The notes under the pieces: generated by a model
The model's database searches: none
What the model saw: the letters and a program-made list of their open reading frames with translations, nothing else
What the model was told of the DNA's origin: nothing
Program-made: the position numbers and the translations under genes
Shown here: positions 8,338 to 16,784 of the stretch, in pieces
Layout: the number at the start of each line of letters is the position of its first letter
How positions within the stretch are numbered: position 1 is the first letter of the stretch
Source: CAZSVI01 sp964610205
GTDB taxonomy: Bacteria; Bacillota; Clostridia; DSM-8532
Reading direction: 5' to 3'
Assembly (NCBI GenBank): GCA_964610205.1
Contig: CAZSVI010000034.1
Coordinates: forward strand, 1-30,304
Length of the DNA stretch: 30,304 nt

Positions 8338-11300
8338 TTGTATTTAAAAAGTATTGAAATGCAGGGATTTAAGTCCTTTGCGGAAAAAATAAATCTTCAT
8401 TTCAATAAGGGGATGACTTCCGTTGTAGGTCCGAATGGAAGCGGAAAGAGCAATATATCCGATGCTGTTCGATGGGTACTTGGTGAGCAAAGCGCAAAAT
8501 CCCTCCGAGGCAGTAAAATGGAGGATGTTATTTTTGCGGGCACGCAGCACCGTAAACCTGTTGGACTTGCACAGGTAACCCTAACTATAGACAATTCTGA
8601 TAAAACCATACCGATAGAATTCTCTGAAGTGACAATATCCAGAAGAGTATACCGTTCCGGGGAAAGCGAATATCTTATTAACAAGACCGCATGCCGCCTG
8701 AAGGATATTCATGAACTTTTTATGAATACCGGTGTTGGCAGGGAAGGGTATTCCATAATCGGTCAGGGAAGAATAGATGAAATTTTAAGTACACGCTCCG
8801 AAGACAGGCGGGCAATTTTTGAAGAAGCAGCCGGCATTATGAAATACAAGGTGAGAAAAAAAGAGGCCGAGCGAAAACTTGAAAACACAAAACAAAACCT
8901 CCTCCGTATTGATGATATTATTATTGAACTGGAGTCACAGTTGGAGCCATTGCGCGAGCAGGCGGAGAAAGCTAGAAGATATCTTGATTTAAGCGGAGAA
9001 CTAAAAGAATTGGATGTTAGCCTGTATCTCGACAGTATTAAAAAGAGCCAGGAAAAAATCAGCGAAATGAATGTACAGTTCCAGAACATACAGGAAAATA
9101 TCCAGGATGAAAACAAACGATTGGAGAAAAAAAGAAAGGATAACAGGGATAAAACCGAACGGTTGGACAAGCTTAAAAAAGATCTGGAAAAGTTACGTGA
9201 AGAGTTGTTTGATCTTGACAGGGATACAGGCCGTCTGGAAAATCATATCCGTATCAACGAGGAAAAAATAAGTCATATTGAATCCAGTAATACCGCGTCC
9301 AATCAGGATATTGAAGGAACGAAGAGCAGAATTGAAGCTATGGATGAGGATATTGAAAAAAGAAACAAACGTCTTGTTACCTTAAACCGCGACAGGGAAA
9401 ATTATTCGGAAATGCTTGTGGAAGCGGAAGAAAAACTTGCGCGGATTGTTGCTCGTCTGGATGAAGGGGAACGCCGCATTGAGTTAATGAAACAGGAGGT
9501 TATGGATAAGCTTGATGATTTGTCCGAGTCCAGAACAAGGGTAAACAGTCTGAATAACGAGCGTGAGTCTATTAAAGTCAGGCAGCAAAAAGTGAGTGAT
9601 GAAATCCGGAGAATCATGCTTGACAGGGATAAGGAGAGCATGAAGCTGGAAGAAGCGCAGAATGGTTTGCGCAAATTGAAGGGAGCGCTCAATTCAAGTA
9701 AGGAATCCATGCAGGAGAATGAAAACGCTTTTAGAGAAGGGAAAAAGCAACTGGAGGAGCTTAGAATTGAGCAAAATAAGATACTTCAGGATATTCAGGG
9801 GATAAAATCCCGCTGCAGGGTTTTAAAGGATATGGAAAACAGCCTGGAAGGCTACAGTCATAGCGTTAAGGCTGTTTTACAGGCCTGCAATGATAACAGG
9901 GATTTTGGAAAAGAAATATATGGCGCTCTCGCTCAGTTAATTAATGTAAAGGAAAAATATGAAACTGCTATTGAGGTTTCCCTTGGAGCAGCCCTGCAGA
10001 ATATTATTACAAAAGATGAATATACGGCGAAGAGCGCCATAAGATTTTTAAAGGAAAACCGGCTGGGCCGCGCTACTTTTCTGCCTGTAGCGGCGGTAAA
10101 ACCCCGTATGCTGGATTTGGAAACCCAAAAAGCTTTGGAAAATGAACAGGGTTATTTAGGGCTTGCGCCGGAAATGATAGAATGTGAGAGTAAGTTCAGA
10201 AATATCATTTTAAACCTTCTGGGAAGGACAGTAGTTGTGGACGATATTGATAACGGTATTGTTATCTCCCGTAAATACGGATATACTTTTCGGGCAGTAA
10301 CGGTTGACGGTGAGGTGTTAAACCCCGGGGGTTCCATGACCGGCGGAAGCCAGCCTTCGAAATCCTCCAGCCTGTTAAGCCGTAACCGGCTGATAAAGGA
10401 GTTGGAGGAAAGGCTGGAAGAGTTAGCAAAAAAGCAGGATAGAATTGAAGCCGATTGCAGGGAAAAAACCGAAAAACTTCAGGAAATGGAAGATGGAATT
10501 AGAAACCTCCAGAAAGAATACCAGGAGCTTGAGTTGACGGTTTTGCGTGAAGAACACAGGGTAATGGATATACAGGATAATATCAAGGGTTTTGCGTCAA
10601 GGCAGGAAATGCTGCAGGCTGAAAAAAATGAACTCATCGAACTTGTTAAAGCCTCCGGTGATGAAATAGAGGAAGAGGAAAAACGGCTTTCATCCATTGA
10701 AAACAACATATCAACCCTGAAACAGACCATTGAGGAGCATCAATTGAAAAACAAGGAGGAACAGGCAACGAGGGATGCAATCCATATGGATATCAACGAC
10801 TTTAAGGTATCGGTTAATTCCATTCTCGAAAGCATTGAGCAAACAAAGGAAACAATTGAGCATCTTAAAGAGGAAAAGAAGCTTCTGGATGAGAATATAC
10901 GGAAACGTCTGGAGGATCAGGTTAAAAACAGGGAACGGATGGAAACCCTGAAATCGGAAATATTAAACCTCACGCAGAAAATAAACGGACAACAGGAAAT
11001 AAAAACCGGTAAAAATTTAAAAATGGAAGGTCTGCAGGAAGAGGTTACAATATTGGAGGATGAAGTCTCCGGTATGGTGGATGCTGTCTCATCGCACAAT
11101 GAAACCATATGTATGCTTCAGGCTGAATATGGAAAATTGGAAGTAAGGCGGACAAAACTTGAGACAGAATTGGAAGCAACACAGAACAGGTTGTGGGATG
11201 AATATGAGTTAACATATGGAACCGCGGAAGATTATAAAAAAGAAATAAACAATGTTCGTCAGACACAAAGCCGGATAAATGAGCTTAAAACGGCAATCCG

Positions 11301-11922
11301 TGAGCTTGGTCCCGTAAATGTAACGGCTATTGAAGACTATAGCAAAACCAAGGAGCGGCATCATTTTCTTTCGGTGCAAAAGGATGATCTTGTTAAATCC
11401 GAGGAAAAGCTGAACCGTGTTATCCATGAGATGCTGTCAATTATGAGAAGGCAGTTCATGGAGGAGTTCCAGCGTATAAATCAGAATTTCAACCTGGTTT
11501 TCAGGGAACTGTTTGACGGCGGGAGAGCCGAAGTGGTTCTGGAGAATCCTGATGATGTTTTGGAAAGCGGCATAGATATAATAGCGCAGCCGCCGGGGAA
11601 GAAACTGCAGAATATGATGCTTTTGTCCGGCGGGGAAAGGGCTATGACGGCTATTGCCATTTTATTTGCCATATTAAAGCTGCGTCCTGCCCCATTTTGC
11701 ATTCTTGATGAAATTGAAGCGGCCCTTGATGATGCAAATGTATATAAGTTTGCCGATTACATAAGAAAATTCACCAAGACTACACAATTCATTATCATTA
11801 CGCACAGGAAAGGCACTATGGAGTGTTCGGATGCGTTATATGGGGTTACTATGCAGGAATACGGTGTTTCATCGGTGATTTCTTTGAAGCTGGATGATAT
11901 GAACAAAGCTGATGCGGTATAA
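8338..11922 (+). CDS. smc: chromosome segregation/condensation ATPase SMC
   Basis: A 1194-residue SMC protein that dimerises and, with ScpA/ScpB, compacts and segregates the chromosome. The order is canonical: N-terminal ATPase half with Walker A GPNGSGKSN at 31-39; a long coiled coil rich in Glu, Lys and Leu to about residue 500; the hinge at about 505-670 (ending GGSMTGG); the returning coiled coil; and the C-terminal half with signature LSGGE at 1096-1100, Walker B ending ILDEI at 1122-1126, and a D-loop-like ALDD. The start is TTG at 8338, giving the usual MYLK..MQGFKSF opening, with GGGGTG at 8325-8330 as the likely ribosome binding site. ftsY follows after 44 nt as in many Firmicutes. 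rnc, which usually precedes smc, is instead about 15 kb downstream. Confidence 0.97.
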   Translation: MYLKSIEMQGFKSFAEKINLHFNKGMTSVVGPNGSGKSNISDAVRWVLGEQSAKSLRGSKMEDVIFAGTQHRKPVGLAQVTLTIDNSDKTIPIEFSEVTISRRVYRSGESEYLINKTACRLKDIHELFMNTGVGREGYSIIGQGRIDEILSTRSEDRRAIFEEAAGIMKYKVRKKEAERKLENTKQNLLRIDDIIIELESQLEPLREQAEKARRYLDLSGELKELDVSLYLDSIKKSQEKISEMNVQFQNIQENIQDENKRLEKKRKDNRDKTERLDKLKKDLEKLREELFDLDRDTGRLENHIRINEEKISHIESSNTASNQDIEGTKSRIEAMDEDIEKRNKRLVTLNRDRENYSEMLVEAEEKLARIVARLDEGERRIELMKQEVMDKLDDLSESRTRVNSLNNERESIKVRQQKVSDEIRRIMLDRDKESMKLEEAQNGLRKLKGALNSSKESMQENENAFREGKKQLEELRIEQNKILQDIQGIKSRCRVLKDMENSLEGYSHSVKAVLQACNDNRDFGKEIYGALAQLINVKEKYETAIEVSLGAALQNIITKDEYTAKSAIRFLKENRLGRATFLPVAAVKPRMLDLETQKALENEQGYLGLAPEMIECESKFRNIILNLLGRTVVVDDIDNGIVISRKYGYTFRAVTVDGEVLNPGGSMTGGSQPSKSSSLLSRNRLIKELEERLEELAKKQDRIEADCREKTEKLQEMEDGIRNLQKEYQELELTVLREEHRVMDIQDNIKGFASRQEMLQAEKNELIELVKASGDEIEEEEKRLSSIENNISTLKQTIEEHQLKNKEEQATRDAIHMDINDFKVSVNSILESIEQTKETIEHLKEEKKLLDENIRKRLEDQVKNRERMETLKSEILNLTQKINGQQEIKTGKNLKMEGLQEEVTILEDEVSGMVDAVSSHNETICMLQAEYGKLEVRRTKLETELEATQNRLWDEYELTYGTAEDYKKEINNVRQTQSRINELKTAIRELGPVNVTAIEDYSKTKERHHFLSVQKDDLVKSEEKLNRVIHEMLSIMRRQFMEEFQRINQNFNLVFRELFDGGRAEVVLENPDDVLESGIDIIAQPPGKKLQNMMLLSGGERAMTAIAILFAILKLRPAPFCILDEIEAALDDANVYKFADYIRKFTKTTQFIIITHRKGTMECSDALYGVTMQEYGVSSVISLKLDDMNKADAV

Positions 11923-11966
11923 ATTGAAGCTAACACAGCCAATGGTTTATAAATGGAGGAGTATGG

Positions 11967-12875
11967 ATGGGTTTTTTTGATAAACTAAAGAGCGGTTTGA
12001 AAAAGACAAGGGAAAGTATTACACACCGTATTGACGAACTTCTTGTTTCTTTTGGAAAGATTGATGAGGATTTATTTGAAGAACTGGAGGAAATTTTGAT
12101 AACATCAGATGTAGGTGTTGATACGTCTCTAAAAATAATTAATGATCTGCGGACAAGAGTTAAAAAGGAAAAAATTACAGATACCATTGAGGTAAAAAGA
12201 TTATTAAAAGAAGAAATATCATCTTTGTTAGGTTCGGAAAAAGCAGTAATGGAACTTGGAACAAAGCCCTCCGTAGTAATTGTTATTGGGGTAAACGGTG
12301 TGGGGAAAACCACTTCCATAGGAAAGATATGCTATATATTAAAACAGCAGGGGAAAAAGGTTATGATGGTGGCAGGGGACACCTTCCGTGCGGCTGCTAT
12401 TGATCAGCTTGAAATCTGGGCTAAAAGAGCAGGCGTTGACATAATTCAGCACGGGGAAGGAGCCGATCCTTCGGCGGTAGTATACGATGCAATTATGGCC
12501 GCAAAGGCCAGAAATTTTGATGTGGTTGTGTGTGATACTGCGGGCAGGCTGCATACGAAGAAAAACTTAATGGAAGAATTGAAGAAAATAATCCGGATTA
12601 TAAAACGGGAATTACCTGACGCAGACATGGAAACACTTCTGGTACTGGATGCGACGACCGGTCAGAATGCTGTCTCCCAGGCAAAAAATTTTACCGAAGC
12701 CTCAGGTGTAACAGGGCTGGTATTAACAAAACTGGATGGAACCGCAAAGGGTGGTATTGTTGTTTCGATAAAGGCAGAATTGAACATCCCGGTTAAATTC
12801 ATTGGTGTAGGAGAACATATTGATGATCTTCAGCAATTTAATCCCGATGAGTTTGTAGATGCATTATTCTCCTGA
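11967..12875 (+). CDS. ftsY: signal recognition particle receptor GTPase FtsY
   Basis: A 302-residue SRP GTPase that docks ribosome-SRP complexes at the membrane for co-translational insertion. After a short helical N domain, the G motifs follow in order: GVNGVGKT (108-115), DTFRAAA (138-144), DTAGRLH (190-196) and TKLDGTAKGG (254-263). It lacks the long acidic A domain of E. coli FtsY, as is usual in Gram-positive bacteria. The N-terminal basic amphipathic stretch (MGFFDKLKSGLKK) fits membrane contact. Two ATGs overlap at 11963 and 11967. The second is in frame and gives the family start MGFFDKL, after GGAGG. It is probably transcribed with smc. Confidence 0.97.
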   Translation: MGFFDKLKSGLKKTRESITHRIDELLVSFGKIDEDLFEELEEILITSDVGVDTSLKIINDLRTRVKKEKITDTIEVKRLLKEEISSLLGSEKAVMELGTKPSVVIVIGVNGVGKTTSIGKICYILKQQGKKVMMVAGDTFRAAAIDQLEIWAKRAGVDIIQHGEGADPSAVVYDAIMAAKARNFDVVVCDTAGRLHTKKNLMEELKKIIRIIKRELPDADMETLLVLDATTGQNAVSQAKNFTEASGVTGLVLTKLDGTAKGGIVVSIKAELNIPVKFIGVGEHIDDLQQFNPDEFVDALFS

Positions 12876-12885
12876 AAATTCTTTC

Positions 12886-12950
12886 TGTATTAATTTGAGC
12901 AAAGTGAAGAATCTTTTCCCGAGGAATGAGCAAGAGCCTTCGTTAACGCG
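12886..12950. repeat. decayed copy of a small palindromic repeat element
   Basis: This stretch aligns with the reverse complement of the element at 26978-27050. Shared blocks in order are TGAGC, GAAGAAT, TTTTCCCG, ATGAGCA, CCTTCG and TAACGC, with scattered substitutions between them. The left end still resembles TGTCAT (TGTATT at 12886). The right terminal repeat is gone. It lies in the ftsY-guaB gap and is a second, degraded member of the same family in the opposite orientation. Confidence 0.65.
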
Positions 12951-13030
12951 GGGCCTATCTTTACCTCGTTATATCAATTATTTAGTTCAACTTATTTTTG
13001 AGATACTTTTTGAGATCTTTCTAAAAAAAT

Positions 13031-13059
13031 TTGACAACTATCTGATATTCATATAAAAT
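13031..13059 (+). promoter_or_regulatory. promoter of the IMP dehydrogenase gene
   Basis: TTGACA (13031-13036), 17-bp spacer, TAAAAT (13054-13059), about 30 bp before the ribosome binding site GGGGAGG. Together with the preceding repeat it suggests that the gene is transcribed independently of smc-ftsY. I see no purine-type riboswitch in the short leader. Confidence 0.7.
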
Positions 13060-13094
13060 AGTAAAAATTTATTCTGAAATGGGGAGGAATGATT

Positions 13095-14588
13095 ATGGCA
13101 ACGATATATCCAGATGTTTCAAGAACCTTCAGTGAGTATTTGCTGCTTCCTAATCTTACAGTAAAAGAGTGTACTCCGTCAAATGTTGATCTGACTTCGC
13201 CTGTGGTGAAATATGCCAGAGGAGAAAAACCATCTGTCGGGTTGAATATACCAATTGTATCAGCTATTATGCAATCGGTATCCAACGATTCACTAGCAAT
13301 TGCATTGGCTAAATGCGGAGGGCTTTCTTTTATTTACGGTTCGCAGTCCATTGAAAGCCAGACGGATATGGTCCGGAAGGTAAAAAAATACAAATCAGGC
13401 TTTGTTGTCAGTGATTCCAATGTATCCGTACACCATATGCTTAAAGATGTTCTGGAGATAAAAGAAAAAACCGGACATTCAACTATAGCCGTCACGGAAG
13501 ACGGATCGTCTTCAGGCAGACTGCTCGGAATTGTTACCGGAAGAGATTACAGGTTAAGCAGGGATCCCCTGGATAAAAAAGTAGCGGATTTTATGACACC
13601 ATTTAGGGATCTTATTGTGGGGCAGTTAGGAATAACATTAAGTGAGGCAAATGATATTATCTGGGAATATAAATTGAACAGCCTTCCAATCATTGACAAG
13701 GAACAGAGGCTGCAATATCTTGTCTTCAGGAAAGACTATGATGATCATAAGCAAAACCCCGAGCAATTGCTGGATTCCAAAAAACGCTTTGTAGTAGGTG
13801 CGGGAATTAATACCCGTGATTACTCGGAAAGGGTTCCCGCACTGCTGGATGCGGAAGCCGACATTTTATGTGTTGACTCTTCCGATGGATTTACAGAATA
13901 TCAAAGGGAAACAATAAAGTATATCAAAGAAAATTATAAGGATGTTAAAATCGGCGGCGGCAATGTGGTAGACCGGGAAGGTTTTCTGTATATGGTTGAG
14001 TCGGGGGTCGATTTTGTTAAGGTTGGAATCGGCGGCGGTTCAATATGTATTACCCGCGAACAGAAGGGAATTGGCCGTGGCCAGGCAAGCTCTGTTATTG
14101 AAGTTGCTCACGCAAGGGATGAGTATTTTGAAAAAACAGGTGTTTATGTTCCAATCTGTTCGGACGGAGGTATTGTACATGATTATCATGTGGTGCTTGC
14201 ATTGGCAATGGGAGCAGACTTTGTTATGATGGGCCGTTATTTTGCACGCTTTGATGAAAGCCCGAACAAAAAAGTAAAGCGGGGAAACAGTTATGTAAAG
14301 GAATACTGGGGTGAAGGCTCCAACAGGGCAAGAAACTGGCAGCGTTATGATATGGGTGAGAGCTCCAATCTGAAGTTCGAAGAAGGTGTGGATAGTTATG
14401 TGCCCTATGCCGGTAAGCTTAAAGACAGTCTGGATGTTACCCTCAGCAAAATCCGCTCCACTATGTCGAGCTGTGGGTCACAGTCGTTGAAACAATTGAG
14501 GGAAACAGCAAGAATTACAATGGTATCTTCCACCAGCCTAATTGAAGGCGGAGCCCACGATGTTATATTAAAAGAAAACGAATATTAG
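13095..14588 (+). CDS. guaB: inosine-5'-monophosphate dehydrogenase, Tritrichomonas-like type
   Basis: A 497-residue enzyme that oxidises IMP to XMP with NAD, the committed step to GMP. It has an (alpha/beta)8 barrel interrupted by a two-CBS insert at about 100-215. The catalytic loop reads GIGGGSICITREQKG with Cys318. Asp261 lies in DSSDGF. The mobile flap carries RARNWQRYD with Arg417-Tyr418 as the catalytic pair. From memory these match T. foetus IMPDH (Cys319, Asp261, Arg418, Tyr419) almost residue for residue, including the EYWGEGS and EGVDSYVPYAGKLKD stretches, and differ from the common bacterial GuaB loop (GPGSICTTR). An ATG at 13089 is only 1 nt from GGGGAGG, so ATG 13095 is the better start. 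No guaA is adjacent. Confidence 0.93.
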   Translation: MATIYPDVSRTFSEYLLLPNLTVKECTPSNVDLTSPVVKYARGEKPSVGLNIPIVSAIMQSVSNDSLAIALAKCGGLSFIYGSQSIESQTDMVRKVKKYKSGFVVSDSNVSVHHMLKDVLEIKEKTGHSTIAVTEDGSSSGRLLGIVTGRDYRLSRDPLDKKVADFMTPFRDLIVGQLGITLSEANDIIWEYKLNSLPIIDKEQRLQYLVFRKDYDDHKQNPEQLLDSKKRFVVGAGINTRDYSERVPALLDAEADILCVDSSDGFTEYQRETIKYIKENYKDVKIGGGNVVDREGFLYMVESGVDFVKVGIGGGSICITREQKGIGRGQASSVIEVAHARDEYFEKTGVYVPICSDGGIVHDYHVVLALAMGADFVMMGRYFARFDESPNKKVKRGNSYVKEYWGEGSNRARNWQRYDMGESSNLKFEEGVDSYVPYAGKLKDSLDVTLSKIRSTMSSCGSQSLKQLRETARITMVSSTSLIEGGAHDVILKENEY

Positions 14589-14665
14589 GTCCCCCTGCTT
14601 CCTATGCATATTTTATTTCAGTTACGTTTATACTGAGGAAAGACAGGTTGCGGGGAGGTTTTTGT

Positions 14666-15400
14666 TTGGACTCGAAAGTGTTCTTTGCCAGTCAGGTCGA
14701 TAAAAAAACGAAGGAAAGTGAAAAAGACAAACTGGATAATATAAAAGAAATGGGAACGGTAACGGTTCAGGAGCAAGGACGGAATATACATTGCCTTACT
14801 GTTATTGGCCAGATAGAAGGCCATATGGTATTGCCTCCCCAGAATAAAACAACAAAATATGAGCATGTCATACCGCAATTGGTTGCTATTGAAGAGGATA
14901 AGAATATAGACGGACTTCTGCTTGTATTGAATACGGTTGGGGGAGATGTTGAAGCAGGCCTTGCCATTGCCGAGATGATTGCGAGCATGTCCAAGCCCAC
15001 TGTTTCCCTTATTTTGGGGGGAGGACACAGTATAGGTGTCCCTATGGCGGTATCAACAAACTTTTCGTTCATTGCTCCATCCGCGACAATGACCATTCAT
15101 CCTCTGCGGTTAAGTGGTATGATTATTGGTGTGCCACAGACATATGAGTATTTTGACAGGATGCAGGAGCGGGTTGTTGACTTTGTATCAAAAAACTCTA
15201 ATATCTCCAAGGAGGATTTCAGAAAACTGATGCTTAAAACAGGGGAGTTGGCCAATGATGTCGGTACCGTTCTTTTCGGCCAGGAAGCGGTGGATCACGG
15301 TATTATAAATGAAGTGGGCGGACTTGCGGCAGCAATAAAAAAATTGGATCAATTCATTGAGGGGAAAAAGAATAATCCGGAAGGAAGTGAACCTTCATGA
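14666..15400 (+). CDS. tepA: ClpP-family serine protease, TepA (translocation-enhancing) type
   Basis: A 244-residue ClpP-fold protein. The nucleophile is Ser122 in GGGHSIGVPMA and the probable catalytic His is His145 in TMTIHPLR. The oxyanion segment VGGDVEAGLAIAEMI precedes them. In Bacillus subtilis the homologue TepA is linked to protein export and spore biology and is encoded before ylzJ and spoIIIE. Here ylzJ follows with a 4-nt ATGA overlap. The start is TTG at 14666, 7 nt after GGGGAGG (14652-14658). The in-frame TTG at 14648 lies before that site and is unlikely. It follows guaB by 77 nt without an obvious terminator, so some read-through is possible. No signal peptide is seen, so a cytosolic location is likely. 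Confidence 0.85.
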   Translation: MDSKVFFASQVDKKTKESEKDKLDNIKEMGTVTVQEQGRNIHCLTVIGQIEGHMVLPPQNKTTKYEHVIPQLVAIEEDKNIDGLLLVLNTVGGDVEAGLAIAEMIASMSKPTVSLILGGGHSIGVPMAVSTNFSFIAPSATMTIHPLRLSGMIIGVPQTYEYFDRMQERVVDFVSKNSNISKEDFRKLMLKTGELANDVGTVLFGQEAVDHGIINEVGGLAAAIKKLDQFIEGKKNNPEGSEPS

Positions 15401-15660
15401 TATATTCGATTGTACCTTTTGAACAGATACTTTTCCGCCAGGAGGATGACAAAGCCGGTACACGTATGGAAGTGACACTGCAGGGAGAGCGAGTTGTTCT
15501 TCTGAAAAACGATAATAACACATATACAATAGAAAGGTTGATTTCAACAAACCCGAAGGCATATATGATGCCGGAACTAATGCCCGGGAATTTATTAATG
15601 ACTGTAACAGCTTCGAAAGATAATCCGAGGGTGACATGGGAAGTGATGAACAGAGGATAA
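15397..15660 (+). CDS. ylzJ: YlzJ-like small protein
   Basis: An 87-residue soluble protein of unknown function. It matches the YlzJ family by its opening (MIYSIVPFEQILF), its charged middle and the segment near the C-terminus MMPELMPGNLLMTV, and by its fixed position directly after tepA. The ATG overlaps the tepA stop in ATGA, indicating translational coupling. In Bacillus the next gene is the DNA translocase spoIIIE/ftsK. Here two short permease genes follow instead, the first of which overlaps the end of this one by 25 nt. Confidence 0.8.
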   Translation: MIYSIVPFEQILFRQEDDKAGTRMEVTLQGERVVLLKNDNNTYTIERLISTNPKAYMMPELMPGNLLMTVTASKDNPRVTWEVMNRG

Positions 15661-16016
15661 GTAAAGTTAACAGATTTGAACTCGGTGCCGCCGGTGTCTT
15701 AACAGGATTTATAAATGGATTGCTGGGCTCCGGCGGTGGCGTATTAATTGTACTTTATTTGACTCTTTTAAAAAAAAATGAACAGAAAAATGCACAGGCG
15801 ACGGCAATTGCTGTCATTCTGCCATTGACCATATTAAGCAGTATAATTTACACAACGGGTGGATATGTTGAATGGTCTCCGTTATGGAAAGTATCTCTTG
15901 GAGGGATTGCGGGAGCTATTCTTGGGGCTGTATTATTAAACAAATTAAAGTCAAGGTTTTTGAAGAAAATCTTCGGGATATTTTTAATTATTGCAGGAAT
16001 AAGGATGCTTCTCTGA
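15636..16016 (+). CDS. half-size TSUP (TauE/SafE) permease, first of a pair
   Basis: A 126-residue membrane protein with about four hydrophobic segments and the TSUP repeat signature near the N-terminus, GFINGLLGSGGGVLIV. Full-length TauE/SafE proteins are about 250 residues, built from two such repeats. This protein carries one. The next gene encodes a second half with its own signature, so the two probably form one transporter. Family members move sulfur oxyanions or organic sulfonates/acids; the substrate here is unknown. The ATG at 15636 overlaps the end of ylzJ by 25 nt and lies close to GAGGGTGA (15627-15634), so spacing is tight. No better in-frame start is seen. Confidence 0.85.
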   Translation: MGSDEQRISKVNRFELGAAGVLTGFINGLLGSGGGVLIVLYLTLLKKNEQKNAQATAIAVILPLTILSSIIYTTGGYVEWSPLWKVSLGGIAGAILGAVLLNKLKSRFLKKIFGIFLIIAGIRMLL

Positions 16017-16102
16017 AACATGTTGGGTAATAGGGATTTTTAATATTATATATCCATATAGGTATTAGATATTTGATTTTGGATTACAGGAATAAATGAT
16101 GC

Positions 16103-16504
16103 TTGGAGTTTGGTATTTTTATGCTTGAGATTTTGTTGGGATTTATAGCCGGAACCATAAGCGGTATGGGAATGGGAGGCGGGACCGTTCTTATCCCCGG
16201 ATTGGTTTTATTTGCGGATATTGAGCAAAAAACCGCCCAGGGTATAAACCTTTTATATTTTATGCCTGCGGCTGTTTCCGCTTTGATTCTTCATATAAAA
16301 AACAAGCACATTAAAGCCCAATGGCTGCTTTTTCTTATTGGAGGAGGCCTGATTGGAGCTGCTGTTGGATCTTTTCTTGCAATACGTATCCCGAACGATT
16401 TTTTGAAAAAAACATTTGCCATTTTCCTGACAGTAATGGGTATTTACGAAGTCTTCAGTAAGGACGTAAAGGAAGATTGTCAAAACATTAACATACACTC
16501 TTGA
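16103..16504 (+). CDS. half-size TSUP (TauE/SafE) permease, second of a pair
   Basis: A 133-residue membrane protein with about four hydrophobic segments and the family signature GFIAGTISGMGMGGGTVLIPG. It is a single TSUP repeat, about half the usual length, and complements the preceding half gene, from which an 86-bp AT-rich gap separates it. The C-terminal 20 residues are polar and charged. The start is uncertain: TTG 16103 has weak AGGA upstream, and ATG 16121 (MLEILLGF) has GGAG 12 nt before it. Either start keeps the transmembrane core. Its stop codon (16502-16504) overlaps the -35 box of the serA riboswitch promoter. Confidence 0.82.
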   Translation: MEFGIFMLEILLGFIAGTISGMGMGGGTVLIPGLVLFADIEQKTAQGINLLYFMPAAVSALILHIKNKHIKAQWLLFLIGGGLIGAAVGSFLAIRIPNDFLKKTFAIFLTVMGIYEVFSKDVKEDCQNINIHS

Positions 16505-16528
16505 CATTTTAATCAAGAGTACTATAAT
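16501..16528 (+). promoter_or_regulatory. consensus promoter of the glycine riboswitch-serA transcript
   Basis: TTGACA at 16501-16506, 16-bp spacer, TATAAT at 16523-16528. Both hexamers are perfect consensus. The -35 overlaps the stop codon of the upstream permease gene. Transcription should start near 16535, about 35 nt before the first aptamer, so the riboswitch has its own strong promoter. Confidence 0.85.
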
Positions 16529-16560
16529 AAGCAATATAGAACGAAACGAGTTAAATAGCG

Positions 16561-16728
16561 ACCGGATGAAGATTGATGGAGAGTGGCTGAAACGCACACC
16601 GAAGGAGTAAACCTCTCAGGTTAACAAGACCTCAATCGGACGGACCTTTGGAGAGACCAGAAATGGCGCCGAAGGGGCAAACCCGTCAAAACAGGCAGGG
16701 TGTATCTCTCAGGCAAAAGGACAGAGAC
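16561..16728 (+). ncRNA. tandem glycine riboswitch (two aptamers)
   Basis: Two glycine aptamers lie in tandem, as in the classic cooperative form. Aptamer 1 is closed by GATTGA (16571-16576) with TCAATC (16632-16637) and contains GGAGAG (16578-16583), CACCGAAGGAG and CTCTCAGG (16613-16620). Aptamer 2 is closed by CCTTT (16645-16649) with AAAGG (16716-16720) and contains GGAGAG (16650-16655), GCGCCGAAGG and the near-invariant CTCTCAGGCAAAAGGACAG (16706-16724). The linker between them is very short. The bases just 5' of aptamer 1 could pair with the linker as the known leader-linker helix. It lies directly upstream of serA and is followed by a terminator (16785-16816), so control is probably at transcription elongation. 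Confidence 0.95.
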
Positions 16729-16762
16729 AGTTACAGGTTTGGCGATAAATACCCTGCCTGTT
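16690..16762 (+). promoter_or_regulatory. expression platform: 14-bp alternative helix spanning the end of aptamer 2
   Basis: Bases 16690-16703, inside the P3 arm of aptamer 2, are complementary to 16749-16762 over 14 consecutive pairs (13 Watson-Crick, one G-U). Forming this helix would break the P3 stem (ACCC 16681-16684 with GGGT 16698-16701). Separately, GTTTGGC (16737-16743) can pair with GTCAAAC (16787-16793), the 5' arm of the terminator, using one G-U pair. Both pairings are read directly from the sequence. Their use as a switch is inferred. Confidence 0.65.
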
Positions 16763-16784
16763 AAAGCTGTATTAATCATAAAAG

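Noticed and set aside
8763..9170. 135-codon minus-strand open frame inside smc
   Set aside because: Its Ser/Phe/Leu-rich composition is the antisense of the Glu/Lys-rich coiled coil. It has no ribosome binding site or family match.
12981..12991. TTTAGTTCAAC shared with 27057-27067 near both repeat copies
   Set aside because: The distances to the two elements differ and the elements are in opposite orientation, so an 11-bp match in AT-rich DNA is best treated as chance.
12859..13056. 65-codon plus-strand frame in the ftsY-guaB gap
   Set aside because: It begins inside the ftsY end, runs through the decayed repeat and the guaB promoter, and has no binding site or family likeness.
14618..15028. 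136-codon minus-strand open frame opposite tepA
   Set aside because: It is antisense to the conserved ClpP-fold gene, with no plausible translation signal or domain.
16253..16597. 114-codon minus-strand frame across the second permease half and riboswitch leader
   Set aside because: It overlaps a conserved membrane gene and the promoter and start of the glycine riboswitch, and its composition is that of an antisense shadow.
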